Of a stretch of DNA of 64,000 nucleotides, positions 43,763 to 52,548 are shown piece by piece. Numbering within the stretch: position 1 is the stretch's first letter; each line of letters starts with the position of its first letter. The stretch lies in NCBI RefSeq assembly GCF_000472285.1, contig NZ_KI421421.1:98491-162490 (forward strand), given 5' to 3'. This DNA is from Desulfuromonas sp. TF. GTDB taxonomy: Bacteria; Desulfobacterota; Desulfuromonadia; Desulfuromonadales; ATBO01. The position numbers and the translations under genes are program-made. The notes below the pieces were generated by a model. It ran no database searches. It had not been told where the DNA came from and worked only from the letters and a program-made list of their open reading frames with translations.

Positions 43763-44973
43763 AAATCGAAAATTTGAAATCGGACAGGAACGGCAGCCGC
43801 GCCCGAGTTTCCGCAACGGTGAAATGGGAAGACTGCCCCCGGGAGGACTACGAACTCTATTTCGACACCGAAGAAGCTTTCGCGGAGGACCTGACGAGCA
43901 ACCCCAACGCCTTCCTGATCGCCGGGGCGATTCCGGCCCTGCATTACGGCGAAAAGAGGGTTTTCATCGACGCCGAGGTCTGCCCGGACCTGCGGGACGG
44001 CCTCAATGTGGCCATGGGATGGCTCAGCCACTGGTACGGCCAGCCGCGGCCGCTCCTCGAGGACAAGGGATCGATCCTGGCGAAAAGAGAGCGCCCGGCG
44101 GAGCGGGCGGGATTTTTCTTCTCCGGGGGAATCGACTCCTTTGCGACCCTCCGCCGCAACCGCCTCACCTTTCCGCCGGACCATCCCCGGTATATCAGGG
44201 ACGGAATTCTGATATTCGGTCTTGAGCAGGATATCCCGGAGATCTTTGAACTAGTCAGGGAGTCGCTTTCTGAAGCGGCCAGGGAAGTCGATATCAATCT
44301 CATTCCCGTCTACACCAACCTTTACCTCCCCTTCCGCGAGGAAGATTCGCAACATCACTGGGATCTCTGGCAGTATCGGTTCATGGGAGGCGCCCTCGCT
44401 TCGGTGGCACATGCCTTTGCCAAGCGTTTCAACACCGTCTCGATCTCACCCGATTTCGACATCCCCAATTTTCACCCGAACGGTTCCCATCCGCTGCTCG
44501 AGCCGAACTACAGCAGCATGGACCTGCGCATCCGTTATGACGGAACGGATCTTTCCCGTTTCGATCGGACCAGACTCATCGCTGACTGGGGACCGGCCCT
44601 GTCCCATCTGCGGGTCTGCAATCAGTTCAAGCAGTACGAGCAGGAAAGGTTCAACTGCGGCAAATGCGAAAAGTGCATCAGGACCATGCTCGCCTTCGTC
44701 GCTCTGGGAGTGCTGGACAAGTCACGATCTTTCCAGGCCGATGATGTTACCGAGGAAATGATGTCAAAAATCTCCATCGAACGGATGACTTTCTTCTATC
44801 ATGAACTGATCGAGCCGCTAAGGGAGAACGGCCGCCCTGACCTGGCCGCCGCAATCGAAGAGAAGCTGCGGAATCCGGGAAAGGGACACAAGAAATCCTC
44901 CCTTAAATCGAAGATCAAGGACCTGGACGCACGCTACTTCCATGGAGAGATCAGCCGATTCGTCAAGAAGTAG
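43759..44973 (+). CDS. PP-loop (adenine nucleotide alpha hydrolase-like) protein
   Basis: A 404-residue protein with the PP-loop signature [10 protein letters not shown] (SGGIDS at 122-127), which binds ATP and releases pyrophosphate in amide- or thiol-forming enzymes, and a Cys cluster [13 protein letters not shown] near 299-307 that may bind zinc. The N-terminal 110 residues match nothing I know. PP-loop enzymes such as WbpG make amidated sugars in O-antigen loci, but this sequence is not WbpG-like. ATGA overlap with wzt ties it to export or modification. Function unknown. Confidence 0.72.
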   Translation: MKIENLKSDRNGSRARVSATVKWEDCPREDYELYFDTEEAFAEDLTSNPNAFLIAGAIPALHYGEKRVFIDAEVCPDLRDGLNVAMGWLSHWYGQPRPLLEDKGSILAKRERPAERAGFFFSGGIDSFATLRRNRLTFPPDHPRYIRDGILIFGLEQDIPEIFELVRESLSEAAREVDINLIPVYTNLYLPFREEDSQHHWDLWQYRFMGGALASVAHAFAKRFNTVSISPDFDIPNFHPNGSHPLLEPNYSSMDLRIRYDGTDLSRFDRTRLIADWGPALSHLRVCNQFKQYEQERFNCGKCEKCIRTMLAFVALGVLDKSRSFQADDVTEEMMSKISIERMTFFYHELIEPLRENGRPDLAAAIEEKLRNPGKGHKKSSLKSKIKDLDARYFHGEISRFVKK

Positions 44974-45036
44974 CAAAGGTCTTGCTTCAGCTCCCAAACC
45001 GAATCGGCAGTCATTATTCCCGGATAAGGAAATCTC

Positions 45037-46653
45037 ATGATTTTCGATGCGCGTACATTACCGGACGGACAGACGATCGAGGCCGATATCTGCATCGTCG
45101 GCGCCGGGGTGGCCGGTATCGCCCTGGCCCGGGAATTCATCGGCGGGAAAGTCAGGGTATGTCTGCTGGAGAGTGGAGGATTCCAGCCCGACAAAGCGAC
45201 CCAGTCGCTGTACTGGGGGAAGAACGTCGGCCATCCCTACTATCCCCTGGACACGTCGCGCGCCCGCTTTTTCGGCGGCACCAGCCATTTCTGGCATATC
45301 CCCCTGGGGGAGAGACGCCTCGGGGGGGTGCGGCTGCGTCCCCTTGATCCCATCGATTTCGAAACTCGTGACTGGGTCCCCTACAGCGGCTGGCCTTTTT
45401 CCAGAAGCCAGCTCGATCCCTACTATGAGCGCGCCCTGGACATCTGCCGTATCGGTCCCGACACTTTCGAGGTCGGGGACTGGGAAAATCCGACGCAAAC
45501 CCAGCGGCTTCCCCTGGACGGTCAGCGGGTGGAAACAACCATTTTCCAGTTCGGCGTGCGCGATCCATTCTTCACGGATTACCGCGCGGAGATAGAACAA
45601 AGCGAAAACGTCTCCGCCTACCTGTACTCCAACGTCCTCGAGGTTGAAACCGACGAAGCGGGCAGGACCGTCACCGGCATTCGTGCGGCAACCCTGGACG
45701 GCAAGAATTTCCAGACCAGGGCAGGGATTTACGTCCTGGCCCTCGGGGGAATAGAAACTCCTCGCCTGATGCTTCTTTCCAATCGCGTCCAGAGCGCCGG
45801 GCTCGGCAATGAGCACGACCTGGTCGGGCGATTCTTCATGGAGCATCCCCATCTATGGTCGGGAATCTTCGTCCCCACCGATCCCGGGCTCTTCGATGCT
45901 ACGGGTCTTTATCGGATCCACGAAGCCAAGGGAAGGGCGATCATGGGGAAGCTGACTCTTTCCGAGGAAGTGGTGCGTCGAGAACGGCTGCTCAACTACT
46001 GCGCATCCCTGCACCCCAAGCATCTCCCCGATCCGCGCTTCCAATCGCGAGCTTCGAAAGGAGTCGATTCCCTCAACGCATTCCGATCCGCCCTGGGACA
46101 CGGAGAGCTGCCGGAAGGGGCCGGAGAACATCTGTCCAACATGCTGGGCAATTTTCCGGAAATCGCCCAGCACGTCTACCGCAAGATCCGCCGGAGAGGA
46201 AAAATCAAGGTCTTTCGCCTCAATACGATGGCCGAGCAGATACCCAACCCCGAAAGCCGGGTCAGCCTGATGACGGAACGAGATCCTTTGGGCCAGAATC
46301 GGGCGCAGTTGAACTGGCAGCCTACAACGGCCGACATGCGCAGCATCATCCGTTCGCAGGAGATCATCGGCGAGGAGCTGCGCCGGTCCGGCCTTGGGGA
46401 GCTTTATATCGAACTCGAAGACGACGCCCCACCCCCTCACCTGCACGGCGGATGGCATCATATGGGGACCACCCGCATGCACACCGACCCGAAAAAGGGG
46501 GTTGTCGACGAAAACAGCCGGGTCCATGGTCTGGCAAACCTGTTCATCGCCGGTCCCTCGGTCTTTCCGACGAGCGGCTATGCCAACCCGGTACTTACTT
46601 TTCTGGCCCTCACCGTCCGACTGGCCGATCGCGTCAAAAAACTACTCGGCTGA
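45037..46653 (+). CDS. GMC family FAD-dependent oxidoreductase
   Basis: A 538-residue flavoprotein. FAD-binding CIVGAGVAGIAL (19-30), the substrate loop SRARFFGGTSHFW, and the C-terminal GMC motif with HHMGTTRMH and ANLFIAGPSVFPTSGYANP are visible. GMC enzymes oxidise alcohols or sugars. No signal peptide is seen. An NrfC-like ferredoxin and an NrfD-like membrane protein follow 27 bp downstream, which suggests that electrons from the flavin go to the quinone pool. The substrate is unknown; a sugar or lipid-linked intermediate of the polysaccharide is plausible. Confidence 0.85.
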   Translation: MIFDARTLPDGQTIEADICIVGAGVAGIALAREFIGGKVRVCLLESGGFQPDKATQSLYWGKNVGHPYYPLDTSRARFFGGTSHFWHIPLGERRLGGVRLRPLDPIDFETRDWVPYSGWPFSRSQLDPYYERALDICRIGPDTFEVGDWENPTQTQRLPLDGQRVETTIFQFGVRDPFFTDYRAEIEQSENVSAYLYSNVLEVETDEAGRTVTGIRAATLDGKNFQTRAGIYVLALGGIETPRLMLLSNRVQSAGLGNEHDLVGRFFMEHPHLWSGIFVPTDPGLFDATGLYRIHEAKGRAIMGKLTLSEEVVRRERLLNYCASLHPKHLPDPRFQSRASKGVDSLNAFRSALGHGELPEGAGEHLSNMLGNFPEIAQHVYRKIRRRGKIKVFRLNTMAEQIPNPESRVSLMTERDPLGQNRAQLNWQPTTADMRSIIRSQEIIGEELRRSGLGELYIELEDDAPPPHLHGGWHHMGTTRMHTDPKKGVVDENSRVHGLANLFIAGPSVFPTSGYANPVLTFLALTVRLADRVKKLLG

Positions 46654-46680
46654 GGGAGCTTATCCCGGGAGAAAAATCCG

Positions 46681-47361
46681 ATGGCACGCTGGGGAATGGT
46701 GATCGATTTAAGCAGGTGTTTCGGATGCCGCTCCTGCGCCCTGGCCTGCCACGCGGTCAACCGGATCCCTATTGACGCCTGGCGGCGGGTCGACGATTGC
46801 GGGCTGAGCGAAAAACCCCAGCGACAACGGTTCTTCCTTCCCCAGAGCTGTAACCACTGCGACTCTCCTCCCTGCCTTGACGTTTGTCCCACCCGGGCCA
46901 CCCACCGGCGGCCCGACGGCATTATCGACATCGATCCGAAACGCTGCCTCGGCTGCGGCTACTGCATCGTCGCCTGTCCCTATAGGGCCAGGACCCTTAT
47001 CTCCCGCAACTCCGCCGTCGAAACCGAGGCCAGCTTGCCGGCGCCGTCCGCCGGCAAAAGCGCCACCCCATCCGTCGGCATCTGCACCAAATGCCATTTC
47101 TGCCTGCCCCGGCTGGAGAAGGGGCTGGAGCAAGGGCTGCGGCCGGGAATCGATGCCGAGGCGACGCCGGCCTGCGTCGTCGAATGCAGCGCCAAGGCCC
47201 TCTGTTTCGGAGATCTGGATGATCCTGAGAGTCCGGTGTCCCGCCTGCTGCAGGGAAACCGGGCGATCCGGCTCCAAAATTCATTGGGGACCGTCCCGGC
47301 AGTCTTCTACCTCCTACCGGACGGGTGGACCGGACTCGACGCCAGGGAAGAGGAGGTGTGA
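46681..47361 (+). CDS. NrfC/DmsB-type 4Fe-4S electron transfer protein
   Basis: A 226-residue iron-sulfur protein with four cysteine clusters: CFGCRSCALAC (13-23), CNHCDSPPCLDVC, CLGCGYCIVACP, and the looser CTKCHFC with a later CVVEC. It should carry four [4Fe-4S] clusters. There is no Tat or Sec signal, so it is probably cytoplasmic, unlike many NrfC proteins. It is directly followed by an NrfD-like quinone-reactive membrane protein, and no molybdopterin subunit is present; the GMC flavoprotein upstream may be the catalytic partner. Confidence 0.87.
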   Translation: MARWGMVIDLSRCFGCRSCALACHAVNRIPIDAWRRVDDCGLSEKPQRQRFFLPQSCNHCDSPPCLDVCPTRATHRRPDGIIDIDPKRCLGCGYCIVACPYRARTLISRNSAVETEASLPAPSAGKSATPSVGICTKCHFCLPRLEKGLEQGLRPGIDAEATPACVVECSAKALCFGDLDDPESPVSRLLQGNRAIRLQNSLGTVPAVFYLLPDGWTGLDAREEEV

Positions 47362-47366
47362 GGGCG

Positions 47367-48263
47367 ATGGAACTCATCCGACCGAGTCGACAGGAGACGT
47401 GGGGGTGGGCGGCGGCCCTGAATTTCATCCTGGGAGGGATGGGGGCCGGATTCTACCTGCTGAGCCTTCTGCTCCTGAGCCTGCCTGCGGAGGTCGCCGG
47501 GCGGCAGCAACCGTCCGCCTTCCTGACGGCCGCTCCGATCCTCGTCCTTTTGGGTCTGGCCGTCCTGGCCCTCGAAGCCGGCCGCCCACTGCGGAGCCGT
47601 TACCTGCTCAGCCATCTGCGGAACTCCTGGATGTCGCGGGAGACCCTGGCGGCCCTGCTGTTCGTGCCCTGCGCTCTTTTGGACGCCCTTTTCCCGATCC
47701 TCCTGCTGCGGCTCATCGCAGCGGCGGCAGCCATCGCTTTTATCTTAAGCCAAAGTTTTCTTGTTTATCGGGCCCGGGGCATAGAGGGCTGGAACAACCC
47801 ACTGCTGCCCTTCCTTTTCGTCGCTTCGGGATTCGCCACGGGGAGCGGACCGCTGCTGCTGGCGGCTGCCTGGGAAGGGACCATTCCCGCACTCCATGCC
47901 GGATGGACGGCCCTGATCTGTCTGGTGCTCGACCTTGCGGTCTGGCTTCTGTACCTGCGGCATTGCCGTAACGGAGGCGCTTCCCGATCCGTGCAGGCTC
48001 TTTGCCGCCCCCGTTCGCTGCTGCTGACCGTCGGCGTCGCGCACCTTCTTCCCATGGCCCTGCTCCTTCCCCTGGCAATACTGCCGGGCAAGCTCGCTGC
48101 GTGGCCGGTTTTGGCCGTTGCCGGATGGGCGGTGATCATCGGTGGTGCCGGGCTGAAGGGAGCGATATTGCTGAAAGCCGGTTACCTGAGGGAAATCGTT
48201 CTCGACCCCCGTCAGGAAATATCCTGCCAACAAACCCGATCCGGGGAAGGAGGAGGAAAATGA
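47367..48263 (+). CDS. NrfD/PsrC-like quinone-interacting membrane subunit
   Basis: A 298-residue membrane protein with about eight helices (NFILGGMGAGFYLLSLLLL, TAAPILVLLGLAVLALEAG, LLFVPCALLDALFPILLL and others), the NrfD/PsrC pattern with the early GGMGAGFYL motif near the quinone site and RPLRSRYLLSHLRNSWMSRE. It would pass electrons between the iron-sulfur protein and quinones. GAGGAGGTGTGAGGGCG precedes the ATG at 47367. It overlaps the acyltransferase gene by 4 bp. Confidence 0.83.
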   Translation: MELIRPSRQETWGWAAALNFILGGMGAGFYLLSLLLLSLPAEVAGRQQPSAFLTAAPILVLLGLAVLALEAGRPLRSRYLLSHLRNSWMSRETLAALLFVPCALLDALFPILLLRLIAAAAAIAFILSQSFLVYRARGIEGWNNPLLPFLFVASGFATGSGPLLLAAAWEGTIPALHAGWTALICLVLDLAVWLLYLRHCRNGGASRSVQALCRPRSLLLTVGVAHLLPMALLLPLAILPGKLAAWPVLAVAGWAVIIGGAGLKGAILLKAGYLREIVLDPRQEISCQQTRSGEGGGK

Positions 48264-49033
48264 AGGGAAATCGATCCGGACGCCCCAGTTTCGGCCCCTG
48301 GAAGAAGAGATGGGCCAAGTTCTGGATGCATTTTGCGGGGAGGGGAGCGGTGGGACGGTGCGCCGCCCGTTTCGCTTCCTGGTCGGCACCGCCGCACAAG
48401 GAACGAATTGTGCTGGCGAAGATGAACAGCCAGGGGTATATCGAGCCGACGGCGACGATCTACCACGACGACCTCCGGCTCGGGAAGCACTGCTTCATCG
48501 GCGACCGGGTTCTTGTCTTTCAGAAAAAAGAGGGGGGTCCGGTCCAGCTGGGCGACGGCGTCTACATCTACAGGGACACCACCATCGAAACCGACCTCGG
48601 CGGCAGCCTGAGCATAGGCGCCGGATCGAGCATCCATCCGCGCTGCCAGATCAACGCCTTTGTGGCGCCGATCCGGATCGGATCGGGGGTCATGATCGCC
48701 CCCAACTGCGCCCTCTATTCCTACAACCACGGCATCGCGCCTGACCAGCCGATTCGCAAACAGCCCCTCGAGTCGAATGGTCCGATCGTTATCGATGACG
48801 AGGCTTGGCTGGGTGTCGGAGTCACGGTGCTGAGCGGGGTGCGTATCGGCAAAGGAGCTGTCATCGGAGCCGGATCCCTGGTGACAACGGATATTCCCGA
48901 CGGGGCGATCGCCGTCGGCATGCCTGCGCGGGTGGTCAAGATGCGCAGCGATCTGGTCCTTGCAGAGCCGCATACCGGCAAGGCAGGCGGGGCAAAGATG
49001 GAAAAGGTGGCATTTAGTGTGGATGAAGGCTGA
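48260..49033 (+). CDS. Hexapeptide-repeat (left-handed beta-helix) acyltransferase
   Basis: A 257-residue protein whose residues ~60-235 show hexapeptide repeats (LGKHCFIGDRVLV, IGAGSSIHPRCQIN, IGSGVMIAPNCALYSYNHG, LGVGVTVLSGVRIGKGAVIGAGSLV). It belongs to the maltose-acetyltransferase/WbbJ group and would O- or N-acetylate a sugar. The catalytic His is in YNHGIAP. The basic N-terminus (KKRWAKFWMHFAGRG) may touch the membrane. AGGAGGAAA precedes the ATG. It is translationally coupled to the NrfD gene. Confidence 0.85.
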   Translation: MKGNRSGRPSFGPWKKRWAKFWMHFAGRGAVGRCAARFASWSAPPHKERIVLAKMNSQGYIEPTATIYHDDLRLGKHCFIGDRVLVFQKKEGGPVQLGDGVYIYRDTTIETDLGGSLSIGAGSSIHPRCQINAFVAPIRIGSGVMIAPNCALYSYNHGIAPDQPIRKQPLESNGPIVIDDEAWLGVGVTVLSGVRIGKGAVIGAGSLVTTDIPDGAIAVGMPARVVKMRSDLVLAEPHTGKAGGAKMEKVAFSVDEG

Positions 49034-50087
49034 AGCCGATATTCTCGGCACCGAAAGATTCTTCCGGACGGAGGCCGATGCAAGCATGGCCTTCCCCGGC
49101 TCCCTCTGGGAGGAAGTTTCTCCCGAAACCCAGAATGTCCATTCCGGGAGACTGGAGAAGGCGCTGTCCTATCTGGCCCGGAAAACGGGGAAGGACAGAG
49201 TCTCCGAGGTCGTGGTGATTCGAAACGGACGGCTCATCTGGAAGGGGGACCGGTCCGCGGTACGGCACAGTGTCTGGTCATGCACCAAATCCTTCGCCGG
49301 TACCGTGCTGGGACTCCTGATCGACCAGGGGAAATGCTCGCTGGACAGCCTGGCGAAGGATTACCTGCCGGAACTCGCTCCCGAATATCCGGCCGTCAGC
49401 CTCAGGCATTTCACCACCATGACCTCCGGCTACGACGGGGGAGGCGATCAGAGCGGAAAGCCATTCACTCCCACGGAACCTCTGTTCGCCCCGGGAACGC
49501 AGTTCCGGTATTGGGATTCAGCCATGAACCAGTTTCTCCACGTGCTCACCCGCATTGCCGGAGAGCCGTCGGGGGACCTGTTCCGGCGGTCGATTGCCGA
49601 CCCGGTCGGCTTTGATCCCGATGGCTGGGTATGGGGAAATTTCGGCGCCATTGGAGGGGTTCTGATCAACGGCGGTGCAGGGAACAAGGGTAAGGGAATC
49701 GACATCTCGGCCCTTGAGATGGCACGTTTCGGCCACCTCTTCCTGAATCGTGGATGCTGGGCCGGCCGCCAACTGCTCAGCGCCAAGTGGGTCGATCTGG
49801 CAACAGCGACGCAAGTGCCCGCTTCCGTCCCCTGCTCCGGCAAGAGGAGCAGCGATGGACCCGGCAGATATGGATTCAATTGGTGGACCAATGGCCCCGG
49901 GCGTTATGGACGCCGCAGGTGGCCGTCCGCACCTCCCGGGACCTATGCCGCCAAAGGATTCAATAACAACAGGTGTTTCGTCATCCCCGAATGGAACATG
50001 GTGTTTGTCCGGCTGGGACAGGATGGAAACGTGACCGAGAGGATTTACGACGTTTTTTTCAAACTGCTGAGGAAATGCGTGTTTTGA
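49023..50087 (+). CDS. Serine hydrolase of the beta-lactamase class C family
   Basis: A 354-residue hydrolase of the beta-lactamase/penicillin-binding-like fold with the SxxK nucleophile motif S86-C-T-K89 in VWSCTKSFAG and the second motif around YWDSAMN (163-169). No signal peptide is seen, which suggests a cytoplasmic esterase or transacylase. In a polysaccharide locus next to an acyltransferase it may act as a (de)acylase of sugars. The ATG at 49023 overlaps the acyltransferase end by 11 bp. Confidence 0.8.
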   Translation: MKAEADILGTERFFRTEADASMAFPGSLWEEVSPETQNVHSGRLEKALSYLARKTGKDRVSEVVVIRNGRLIWKGDRSAVRHSVWSCTKSFAGTVLGLLIDQGKCSLDSLAKDYLPELAPEYPAVSLRHFTTMTSGYDGGGDQSGKPFTPTEPLFAPGTQFRYWDSAMNQFLHVLTRIAGEPSGDLFRRSIADPVGFDPDGWVWGNFGAIGGVLINGGAGNKGKGIDISALEMARFGHLFLNRGCWAGRQLLSAKWVDLATATQVPASVPCSGKRSSDGPGRYGFNWWTNGPGRYGRRRWPSAPPGTYAAKGFNNNRCFVIPEWNMVFVRLGQDGNVTERIYDVFFKLLRKCVF

Positions 50088-50169
50088 AGAAAAACCATGA
50101 AGGCAGACATTTAAATAGAACCATGCCAGTCCAGCGGTGTCTGCCTCCTGATTATAAAAAGGTCCGAAT

Positions 50170-51528
50170 ATGGCTGAATTAGAGATTCATTCCAAAGGCA
50201 TCAGGAAACTCGAGCGTATCATCTGCGCCTGGAGGATGCCCGGAGAAAGCGGAGTCCGCCGCAAGGCGATCCCATGGTGGATCTGGATCCTGGGAATCGA
50301 CCTGTTTCTTATCGCCACGACGGCGGTCAAACAATACCCTCTGTCTTTTCCCGGAAAGCGCTGGCTGGTCCGCCATTTCAACCTGGCGGTTGAGATGAAT
50401 GCCGCCGTTTGGTGGTCCGCCCTCTGCCTTCTGGCCCTGGGTCTTCTGGCTTACGAGCTTTATTCTCAAAAAAAGGGGAACAAGGAGAAATTTGCCTGGC
50501 TGGCTCTCTCCGCCGTTTTCACGTGTCTCTCACTCGACGAACTCGGCTCGATCCATGAGCGGATCGGCGGCTGGAGCGACCTGCTGCCGTACGGAGTGGT
50601 TTTCGGTTCTCTGGTCGCCTGCGCCCTGGCCGTGCTCTTCAGAAACCCGCAGACCAGGCGCTCGTCCCTGTTCATAGGCGTCGGCATCAGCCTCTTTGGC
50701 TCCGTTGCTCTGCAGGAATATCTGGAACATGCCGGTTCCTGGGCGAACTGGGCACTGGGACTGAGGGTCGCGCTGGAAGAGGGTTCGGAGCTGCTGGGGA
50801 TGCTTCTGATCTTTTCAGGGATCGTTCCCCATCGCGCCCAGGGCATGACCTCTTCCCTGCGGGCGATCATCCCCGACCCTGGCAGGATGAAAAAAGTCTC
50901 CGAAATCGTCCTGATCGGGGGGGGCCTCCATATCCTGGCCAGCATGACGGTTCCCGGACTCATCAATGTTACGGAACAGGGAAACCCCCTCGCATGGTAT
51001 CCGGTGTCTGTCTTTTTCATCCTCCTTGCCTGGACACTGGAATATTCGGATGCCCCGGCAGCGAAACCGAAAATGCTGCCGGTCCTGTCCCTCTTCTTTC
51101 TGCTCTGCTCCGCCGGTCTCGCCTACGATCCTCCGCGCCTGCTGCCCGTCATCGGATCCCTTGTTTCCAGGGAGTACCTGACGGGGACCTTCTTATTTTC
51201 CCTTTCGGCGCTGCTGCTTTTGATCGGAGCCGTCATTCCCGGCTTTTGGGACCGAAATTGCCGGTATCTGCCGCTTCTGCTTCTGTTGCCGCTCATGGAG
51301 TTTCTGGATGCCAGGCCGGAAATCCGTTCCCTTTCAACAGGAATCACGGCTTTGCTCGTGTTCACTATTTATCGGCGGTATCAACGAAATGCCGCGGACA
51401 AAAATCAAAAGCCGGAGTCCTCTTTCCCAGCGGAGATTTCTTCTGATTCCGCCGTGAAGCCGGCGGCAGCAAGGAAAACCGTTCCAACGGCTGAAGACCG
51501 TTCAGCCGCGTTCGGTCATCGGAAATAA
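50170..51528 (+). CDS. Multi-pass membrane protein with DE..S.HE motif (unknown)
   Basis: A 452-residue protein with about 10-12 hydrophobic segments (WWIWILGIDLFLIATTAV, NAAVWWSALCLLALGLLAYEL, VVFGSLVACALAVLF and others). Conserved-looking acidic and His residues lie in two helices: SLDELGSIHERIGG (about 118-131) and RVALEEGSELLGM (about 197-209). These may form a metal or proton site. The C-terminal ~40 residues are polar. No family assignment is possible by eye. It lies between the serine hydrolase and the glycosyltransferases, all on the plus strand. Confidence 0.65.
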   Translation: MAELEIHSKGIRKLERIICAWRMPGESGVRRKAIPWWIWILGIDLFLIATTAVKQYPLSFPGKRWLVRHFNLAVEMNAAVWWSALCLLALGLLAYELYSQKKGNKEKFAWLALSAVFTCLSLDELGSIHERIGGWSDLLPYGVVFGSLVACALAVLFRNPQTRRSSLFIGVGISLFGSVALQEYLEHAGSWANWALGLRVALEEGSELLGMLLIFSGIVPHRAQGMTSSLRAIIPDPGRMKKVSEIVLIGGGLHILASMTVPGLINVTEQGNPLAWYPVSVFFILLAWTLEYSDAPAAKPKMLPVLSLFFLLCSAGLAYDPPRLLPVIGSLVSREYLTGTFLFSLSALLLLIGAVIPGFWDRNCRYLPLLLLLPLMEFLDARPEIRSLSTGITALLVFTIYRRYQRNAADKNQKPESSFPAEISSDSAVKPAAARKTVPTAEDRSAAFGHRK

Positions 51529-51553
51529 CCGCTTTGCCATGGAGATTTGATAG

Positions 51554-52546
51554 ATGACCCCTGCAGACAGACCCCTGGTGACCATTGGCATCCCCACCTA
51601 CAATCGGGCCGACGGCTATCTGCGACAGGCACTGAAAAGCGCACTTGATCAGACCTGGCCCAATATAGAAGTCATCGTGGCGGACAACTGTTCCTCCGAC
51701 CGCACCGACGAGCTGGTTGCCGGCTTCGGGGATCCCCGCATCCGCTACTTCAAACATTCGGAAAACATCGGCGCCAACAACAATTTCAACTTCTGTGTCG
51801 ACCATGCACGGGGAAAATATTTTCTACTGCTCCATGATGATGATCTCATCGATGAAGATTTCATCGAGACATGCATGAAAAGTCTAGGCAGGAAAACCGA
51901 TGTAGGAATAATTCGAACCGGGACAAGAATAATTGATCAGGATGGAAATGCAAAAAAGGAAATACGTAACAATGCCGGCGGACTCCCTATCGAGGATTTC
52001 TTCAGAGAGTGGTTTAAAGGTCAAACAGCCTTATATCTTTGCAGCACCTTATTCAACAGTGAATATCTTAACAAAATCGGAGGGTTTAAATCAAAAAAGA
52101 ACCTCTTTCAAGACGTCGTGGCTGAATTCCTGTTGGCGGCAAAACTCGGGAGGATCGACGTTCCCGAGGTAAAAGCAAGTTACAGAAAACACGATGAAAC
52201 GATAACCTATGCGGCCAAGGTCGAGGATTGGTGCGAGGACTCGCTCATGCTCCTGGATTTGATGTGTGAATTAGCCCTTACCGATAAGGAGTTGATCAGG
52301 GCCGAGGGGAGCCGTTACTTGTCCAAGACGAACTACAGGCGAGCCAGCCTTATAAAATCGACTGGTGAGCGACTTGTAGCCTGCTGTAAAGTTTACAAGA
52401 TGTTTAATTTCGCAGCCATTCCTCCTGTTTACCTTGTTTTTCCTTCCAATCCTTTGTCTCGCTACTTCAGGTTGAAAAAACAAAGGAAAAAGAACTTGAA
52501 CATAAGGAATCAAGTCGAATGGCAAGGTGAACCTAAGGGAGATTAA
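51554..52546 (+). CDS. Family 2 glycosyltransferase
   Basis: A 330-residue GT-A enzyme. The N-terminal fold TIGIPTYNRADGYLRQALKSA, the nucleotide-sugar metal motif LHDDDLIDEDF (DDD near 95-99) and NIGANNNFNF are typical of GT2. It transfers a sugar at the cytoplasmic face of the membrane. From about 51930 on the gene becomes AT-richer than its 5' part, and the next gene continues this trend. Confidence 0.88.
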   Translation: MTPADRPLVTIGIPTYNRADGYLRQALKSALDQTWPNIEVIVADNCSSDRTDELVAGFGDPRIRYFKHSENIGANNNFNFCVDHARGKYFLLLHDDDLIDEDFIETCMKSLGRKTDVGIIRTGTRIIDQDGNAKKEIRNNAGGLPIEDFFREWFKGQTALYLCSTLFNSEYLNKIGGFKSKKNLFQDVVAEFLLAAKLGRIDVPEVKASYRKHDETITYAAKVEDWCEDSLMLLDLMCELALTDKELIRAEGSRYLSKTNYRRASLIKSTGERLVACCKVYKMFNFAAIPPVYLVFPSNPLSRYFRLKKQRKKNLNIRNQVEWQGEPKGD

Positions 52547-52548
52547 AA

